Shown here: piece by piece, positions 38,001 to 46,200 of the stretch
Layout: each line of letters begins with the position of its first letter
Position numbering within the stretch: the stretch's first letter is position 1
Assembly (NCBI RefSeq): GCF_023078275.1
Contig: NC_062975.1
Span: 13,491,141 to 13,555,140, forward strand
Source of the DNA: Leguminivora glycinivorella
Lineage: Eukaryota > Arthropoda > Insecta > Lepidoptera > Tortricidae
Length of the DNA stretch: 64,000 nt
Direction of reading: 5' to 3'
Program-made: the position numbers and the translations under genes
Notes under the pieces: model-generated
Told to the model about the DNA's origin: nothing
Database searches by the model: none
The model's input: only the letters and a program-made list of their open reading frames with translations

Positions 38001-41000
38001 TAAATCCAACACAGTTTTGCTGGAAATGTTTTTGAATGAGGCTCGAAATATCTTTGTAAGCCGATTACATCTGCCTACTTAGCTTAGTAGGCGCTCTTGC
38101 AGATAAATACGGATGTTTTCCTTTACTTATGTGATGTGCAACAATATTGTTTTATAATAAGTGAGTCGCGGAGTCGACCTACACACATTATATTTAATTT
38201 GTTTTATGATTATTAATTTTCCTGGCGTCTATGATACACAAGCGGCTAAATGCGTTTGTGCAGAAAGATATTTTAATGACTATTCCAGCTAGTAGAAAAT
38301 ACATTGCGAATATTGCGATGGTGCAAATACATAATAATTCTCATTGCATTTCTCGGATCAAACGCAAATTAATTTACGTGTTATTTGTTTATTAAATACA
38401 CACCATTACCATCCGTGAAACTGTTCATTTCCCAATATGTGGTCAATTTGTGTGCGTTGAAAAGCGTTATTATATGTTAAACTTTAGTTCAGATTTTCAC
38501 AGTTTCCCCAATGTAACTATATCCATATAGTATATCGTTTTCAAAAATTACTATGGGCGACGAGGAAGTAAAAGCGTTAAAAATTAGTCGAGCAATAAAA
38601 TAATTAACATAGTTACTCACTCTCGTGTCGGCGGCGGCTAGACCGCTCGCAATCGCATTAATTGGCCTCCAAATATCTGGAGTTCCAATTAAACCATTCT
38701 TCAGATCATTCTGGAACAGCTTCGAATCGAAATTCCACGTCGCTGCTCCGACTGTCCTTCTTTTTTCCAGAACAGATTTTTGCGCCATCGCCTCTGCTTT
38801 CGTCGATTTAAAACTACCGAATGTCTTTTCTAGGAACCCACTTTTCGCTTTCGGTTCTTCCTGGTCTGCTACTTTAGGGTTCTTTTTATTGTCTAACGTT
38901 TTTGCACTTTTTCTTTTGTCTGATTCTGTTTTGGGTGGCTCGAGTAGCGCATATATTGTGAGAGATAGGAAATGGCCGGCAACTAGTCCTTGGAGATCGG
39001 GTTTGTCTGGCTTCTTAGCCTCCTTCTGTTTCAGCTGGAACTTAAAGTCTTCGTTCCAGACCGGCCATGAACTTTCCTGCAGGGTCGTCTCAAATTTGTT
39101 GTCACCCGGGAACACTTTGACCTGAAATTAAATTGGAATGTTTAATAAACACGGCTAATAAAGAAGTTATAGCAGGTAAGTACTTAAAAGTTAAAAGCCG
39201 TATTTTAGTATTTATTACAGTTGTAGAATACAGTAGTACTCGTATTTCAAAGTAAGGTTCAATTACAGGAGGTCTTCAACAAGATTTGCAATAAAAGAAA
39301 CAATCGTCCTCGTCTCGAGAAATAAAAGTTTTACAGCAAACACATTTATTCTTTTATATACCTATTTTTATCCAAAACTGAATCAATTTACGATTGAGTA
39401 ACAAATAATTATTTTGGCACAGACAAGGCCCGAGTGACCCAAGTCCTTAGATCCAGAGCGCAGCCAAAAGGTTCAGGTCCTCCTAGTACCAACAATTCAT
39501 CATTACATGTGCATTACCACCGAACAAATATTATGTAAGTATTTTGTATTTCCCGGATTACTGCAGCATTCATGTTATTTAAATGTTGTTAAATGAGAAT
39601 TGAGGTCGGATTTCATTTAAGCTGCTTTTTAGCGGCAGATTTGTGTGACTCGTTTAAAACAAAACGTGTAATAAATATGTATACCGCTCCGGAAGAAATA
39701 TATTGTAATGAAATTATTTTAAAAATTCGTTGTTTTAAAATTCGAGACATAAATTGTAATGTTTTAAATTGAAAAAAACTTGCAGTCGACATACACTCAA
39801 AATAATTAACATTAAATCATCACCTCTCATTCATACGTCTTTCATGAAAACTACATGATATTTTCCATTTGTGGACAGCATTTATTGATAAAGACAAAAT
39901 AAGGGTTAATATTTCTGTTCAGCTGAATGAAATAATGAGTCAAATCAAAAGCAATTAATTTATTTAAATGATTGAATGATGACTAATATTTCTAATTAAT
40001 TATCCGACTTTGATTAACAATTAAATTAACAAGCAAAATTCGTTTCTAATCATTCAAGATTTTAGAACTGATTCACTTTACTACTAAATTAGGTACTCTA
40101 GCCACATCTCACTCACTCTTAAAGGGTAAGAGTGAGAGATAACGATGATTATCACCCTACAGTTGAGAGCGTACAACAGCGTCGATAGCATATCGGTTCT
40201 ACAATTGCCAATAAGATAAGCGGTGATAACATTTAGTGTGGCGATAAGCCCGTGATAACCAATGCAACCGAAATGATCAAACGTAATGAGTAACTACATA
40301 TTACTTTGAATATTTTCCGACGATTCCTAATGATTTTTTTTACAAAAAGGTGATGTTACGAGTTTGACCAGTATATTTCTGACTATGTGTGTTTGTCCTT
40401 GAGATTTCAGCGGGCGAACTGATTTTGATGCGTTTTTTATGCAAAGCATTTTTTTAGATTTAAGGATTAAAATGAGTATTGATGTTTCTAAATAGTGGAA
40501 ATCTAATATGAAAAGCCTAATATATACGGCTAGTTACCTGGTCTATCGTCTGCTCAGTCAAAGAAAGAATTCAACAATTGCAGAAAATTCGTTTTCAAAT
40601 CCAGACTCGTTTGATACTGCGACTAATACGCATTTAGCCCCGGAAGCCAGCATGTGTACCTGACCTACTCTTATTCCTAAGCGTAGGTAAGGCGATCTCT
40701 GTGGCAAACCGGGGATCTAACCGATACAACAGTAGGCTACTAGCCTCCTAGTCAAAGCAGCTATAATATGAAATCGAGTTGAGTGACGTCACGGTCAACT
40801 CAGTTACTTTATATATTTCTACCTGACATATTAAATAGAAATTGGATTTAAAAATAACTTCTGTCCATGTTTTTCTTATGATAATCTGATGTTTTATTTC
40901 GTGCATGGTATAATAGTTATTTGTTTTACATGGTATAATAGTAGTTGTTTAACCGCACGTGCCAATATTGATACCCGAGCAAGCGAAAGATTTCAAACTT

Positions 41001-43264
41001 TGCCATTTGCCACCGAGTGAAACACAAAAATGTTCACCACACCAACACGAAGAAAATACTGACTATAACTATAAAACAACTAAATCGATTTTTTCAATAT
41101 TTATGATTCAAAATCATAATTTATAAGTAAATTCTATCAGCTAGCCACAAAGACGGTGCCACAAACCTTCAGTAACCAAAATGCATTAGGGTGCATTGGG
41201 ATAATTTCGAAGCACAGAAATGATCGGGTAATTTCGAAAGGGGAATCTTGATATGGTGGAAATAATGTTGATTTTTATGTGACTCGAAATTAAACGACTT
41301 TCGAAAGTACCCCAATCCCAATGCACTTTATAAAAAAAAATGTATCAGCATCAGGCACCTGCTCTGCGATAGCAGTGGATGCTGGTTCGTTTCCAGCCGT
41401 AGGAAACTAGATGCCTTGGTCACGTCCTTTTCTTTAAACATAATATATTGCATTTATTTTAGTTTCAAATAATATTACCTACGCAAAATTCGGGTAAGCT
41501 ATCGTTTAAAATGTTGGCTTTCAGATCAATATGTCGTTGGAATAATACTCCTGACTTGGCTCATCGCTTCGCAGTTTATATAAGTTGGCAGCGAACTGCC
41601 GTCTCGAAACCTGAGGCGACTTATGTGTTACATGGTGCTAAGTCAGGGCCGTAACAATAATAATTTGAGAATGGGGTAGAATAGTTAGTTGTTCAACAAG
41701 GGGACAAAGTGCTAGTTTAACCGCTCGTGCTAATAATATTGTAAAGTTCTCTATACTCAAGACCGCAAATGCAAATTGCCAATATTAAGAAATCTGTATC
41801 TGCTAGTGCATAATAATTATTATTACTTAACGATAATTTTCGGCTACCGATACTCAAATTACATTGAATTTTAGAACATTATTTTACAAAGAAAGAATTT
41901 ATTTCCTTGTACCAGTTGAGGATAATTTATATAGGATTTATAGTCTTCATACTAAGAATGTACTTCGATTTTTTAGCGCCACCTATTAGCCTAAAAGGCC
42001 CATCCTATACATTTCAGGAGTACGCTTTTTAGTATGGGCAAATGGGCTTTGTGTGTCCCGTATTATTTATATCGTTCTTGCCTACCTAATTAGTAAGTAA
42101 CCTACGTAATTAGTAAGTAAGGTGCATTAGGGTAATTACGAATGATTGACATGTTCGGATCATTTCGAAAGGTGAATCCTGATATGATAGAAATAATGGT
42201 GATTTTTTTGCGACTTTCGAAATTAGACGACTTTCGGAATTACCCCAATGCACCTTACAAATTTCTTAATAAAGAATATATTTGCGATGATGGAATTCAT
42301 CGATTAGTCAATTTTGGAATATTTCGCTTGCTCGGGTACGGTATTGGGGTTGGCACGTTGGTTAAACTAAACAACTATCCCCAAAGGCCTCCCCCTTCTT
42401 TCTCCATTCTTCTCGATTGTCTGTCAAAAAGGAGTCCAAATCAAATATCTCTGACTATTGTTATATCACATTTAAATAGTAACATGTAACACGTTTTGAT
42501 CAGTAGGTGTGTTTAAACCTATTTTAAATGTTTTACTCTCATTATCATTAAAAAATCTTTTTTTTTTGATCTAAGAGGCTATAACGTTTTATAAAAATAA
42601 TGTAAATTGCGCGTGCTACAAAAGACGTTTTTATCTTCCTAATTGCAATTTCTCGCTTCCACATCTGCGGTTTTTAAAATGAAAGCCTGAAAGGGATAAC
42701 CGGAATTCCTTTTCTGACAAGGCTTTCTCCATCGACTAAGTACCTACATGGTGTCTACAAAAAGGAGTGTACAGGTTTTTTATAGAGTGGCGAAGGCGAT
42801 GTAAATGAATTTGATCTTAAATTTTATCAAGGAAATGATAAAGTCTACAATAATTATTACAAAAATGAGAAGGAATGATAAAAATCGGCCAGAAAATGAG
42901 ATTTTGACTTTCGCAACGGTATTTTACAAGTCAAGAAAGGTTTTTCGAAGCGATTTTGAATGGTTGGTTGGGTGAATGGTTGGAATGGAAAATACTCCAA
43001 ACGCTTTCCAACATCAGGGAAAATTTTTTTTCGTATTTATAAACTAGTTAGCTATAAACCTTCTCGACATGCTTAGAAAACGCAAAACTGAAAAAATTTA
43101 AATTTTGAAAAACCCCTGACCGCGACATAGTAGAACGATTTTAATGAAACATGGCTAAGAACACTCCCGACTAACTCAGCTTTCAGACAAAAAAACTAAA
43201 TCCAAATCGGTTCATCCGTTCGGGAGCTACGATGCCACAGACAGACACACACACAGACAGACAA

Positions 43265-43295
<31 letters not shown>

Positions 43296-46200
43296 CGTCA
43301 AACTTACAACACCCCGTCGTTTTTGCGTCGGGGGTTAAAAATACTTTTTCAAAGTCATGGTAACAATCAAGTCATAAAGTTTTAAGCACCATATCGTCGG
43401 TGAGATTGCCAATTCCGCTATGTGCATTTTAGCTACTTTTCAGGAGAGACAAAAAATCTTTAAGAGAATTAGGTACAAACATCATTTAAATTTTCGTGTT
43501 TAAAAAATTTCAAAAATATATTGTGTGAAAAAAAAAATGGTAAAAATTAAAATATACACGTTTTTCTTAATTTTGTGCACATAAGGGTATTGGTTTTGAG
43601 CTTACTAAATACATATGTGTAAGTCATGCACATAGGAATCATAAATGTTCATTTGAGGTTTATCAGAGTAATGTTTTAGGGTAATAAAAACAAAACAACA
43701 TGATAATAATCATGTTAATCATGATAATCACTTGTATCAGAAATAAATGATATTATCCAAAGGAAAATGTCAGTATCTGACAAAATTCATCAATCCCCCT
43801 TCCTTGTCAATTACTAATAATATATATTTATGTACATATATACATACAATCACGCCCGTATCCCATAAAGGGGTAGGCAGAGCACATGAACTACTCAAGT
43901 TTCAGTGCCACTCTTGGCAAAAAGGGGTTGAAAGGAAACGAAATATACATTTATAATAAAAAAAAGAACTTAAAACTCGTTCCGACTAAATTCAACGTAA
44001 TTATAACGACAACCTATGCGATAGCGACATACTTTGCCACATAGCTGACAAGGGAAGCTTGCAACCAATTGAGACGGTTTGCTACGACTTACGCCACTCC
44101 CTCCGTTTCTTAGCAAGCCCAGTTCGGTAGTCGATCTTAAAGGCATATTATAAATGGGAAAGTGTGATGTACCTCTTGGCGCAGTCTTTGTTTGTTTGTC
44201 CGTCTTTTGTTTGTCACTTTCACGGCAAAACGGAGCGACGAATTGACGTGATTTTTTAAGTGGATTAATAAAATATTTTTGAGTTACTTGAAGAGCTGCA
44301 ATTTTATTTCTCTAAATCCCGCCTAGGTAATTAGGAACGTTTAATGAATTATTTTCAGTTGAAACAAAAAGCATAATATTTTATTTTCTTCTCGAACCAA
44401 ATGTGAACATGCTATTTTAAAAGGTTCATCCTTTCCTCCTTGAAACCAAAGGTTTTATGTGAAAACCTGAGAGACGCTTAAAGATTTACAGATTTGTTTT
44501 ATATAAATATTAAGGACCTACAGTCACCGGCATAAATAATAAATAAGTGATGATATCTGTACCTTGTCGTATTAACGTCTTGTTTGAAAATGTAATCCGA
44601 AATTGTCAAACGATTAAAAGCGACAAGGTATCAGATATCATTACACTTCTTTATGCCGGTGACTGTACCACAACTGTACCTAGATATTTAGGTATGATTG
44701 ACTTGTATGAAATAATATGATATAATGGAATTTTTCATCACATCCGCACTTTAAATGTGCTATTGCACGCAGGCGGAGCGTGATTTATAGAAAAATCGTT
44801 CTCCCAAGGGAATAATGAAATTTCTTGTACCGTACATCTACTTTACCGTACTTTTTTACATCTATTTACATATTTTTTACATTGTGAGTGTGATGAAAAA
44901 CATTGTGTGTAACTTGGGGAGTATGAATATTACCAACGAGAATAAGTTAAATCGCGACGGCTTGCCGGAGCGATTTAAAGACTCGAGTTAGTAATATTCA
45001 ACTTCCTCCCCTTGTTGCACAATGTACTATTATGTACATATGTATAAAATTATGTCAAACTACAGGTCTACAACATTTTACATTACCCATTCCACACTGC
45101 GTTACGTTACGGTAGTTACAGTACTATATCAGGGTGGCTAGCCGAATGGCACAATCGCTCACGAAACGCTCACGAAACGAAGCGCTAGTAGATATCTATC
45201 TCTATCGCGCTTGCGTATTGGCGCGACAGAGCCAGCGGCGTATCGCTTTCGTTTGGCGTCGGAGAAATGCCATTCGGCTACGGGGCCAGGGTGGCTAGCC
45301 GAATGGCACAATCGCTCACGAAACGAAGCGCTAGTAGATATCTATCTCTATCGCGCTTGCGTATTGGCGCGACAGAGCCAGCGACGTATCGCTTTCGTTT
45401 GGCGTCGGAGAAATGCCATTCGGCTACGGGGCCTGAGGCGCTAAAAATATCTGAATGGCGTGATCAGAATATGTTTGTTTAGAATAATGAATAACGCAAG
45501 GCCGTTGGGTTTGATAATTAGATTCGTGTCTTGTTTAAATTTAAAGTACTTAGCAGCCATACCAGACCCGTCTAACTTATAAATTCGATCTTATTAATAG
45601 TTATTTGTTATACAAGGGGGCAAAGTTGTATTTTAACGCAGAGTGTGGAATTGAAAAACGAGCAAGTGAAAGGATTCTATAGTTGAACCACGAGCGAAGC
45701 GAGTGGTTCGAGAATAGAATCCTGAACTTGCGAGTTTTTTAACACACGAGAAGTAAAATACATTTGCACCCGAGTGTAACACAAAACTTTTCCCCCCACT
45801 ACAGCGAGGAAACTACAACGCAAAAAATGCGTTTATCACTGCTTCCAGTAGTTCCACAGGTGGTAAATCATCTTTATTACTAGATTCACCTACTTTTATC
45901 AATTTTAAAGCAGTTAATTTGACTTTATTCAAGGTCAAATTACTTTACCCACTAGTGGATAAAATGCGTTTTTACCCGCTGGTATTAAAGGACAAAACAC
46001 GTGTTTCCGAGCTAGTGAGGGGAAAACAATGTTTTGCTACACCCTTTCCAGAGACTATTATGTATATGTACCCTACATATTTACATTATTTAGCCATCTA
46101 ACATATTGGTACCTATGCAAATAAAGATCTTATAATGATTCACGGTTAGTTTCATTTGACTTATATATGTATTGATCGGGATATAGACCGTGATTACCTT

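Noticed and set aside
38625..39125. A 166-codon frame on the plus strand
   Set aside because: Antisense shadow of C2 exon 2, which has matching splice sites and a domain.
42142..42489. A 115-codon plus frame
   Set aside because: Begins inside a MITE and shows no family pattern; codon use is as AT-rich as the background.
45211..45482. Two 71-77 codon frames with repeated RIGATEPA.YRFRLASEKCHSATG-like peptide
   Set aside because: Come from the tandem MITE pair; the inverted copy at 51 kb gives a similar chance frame.
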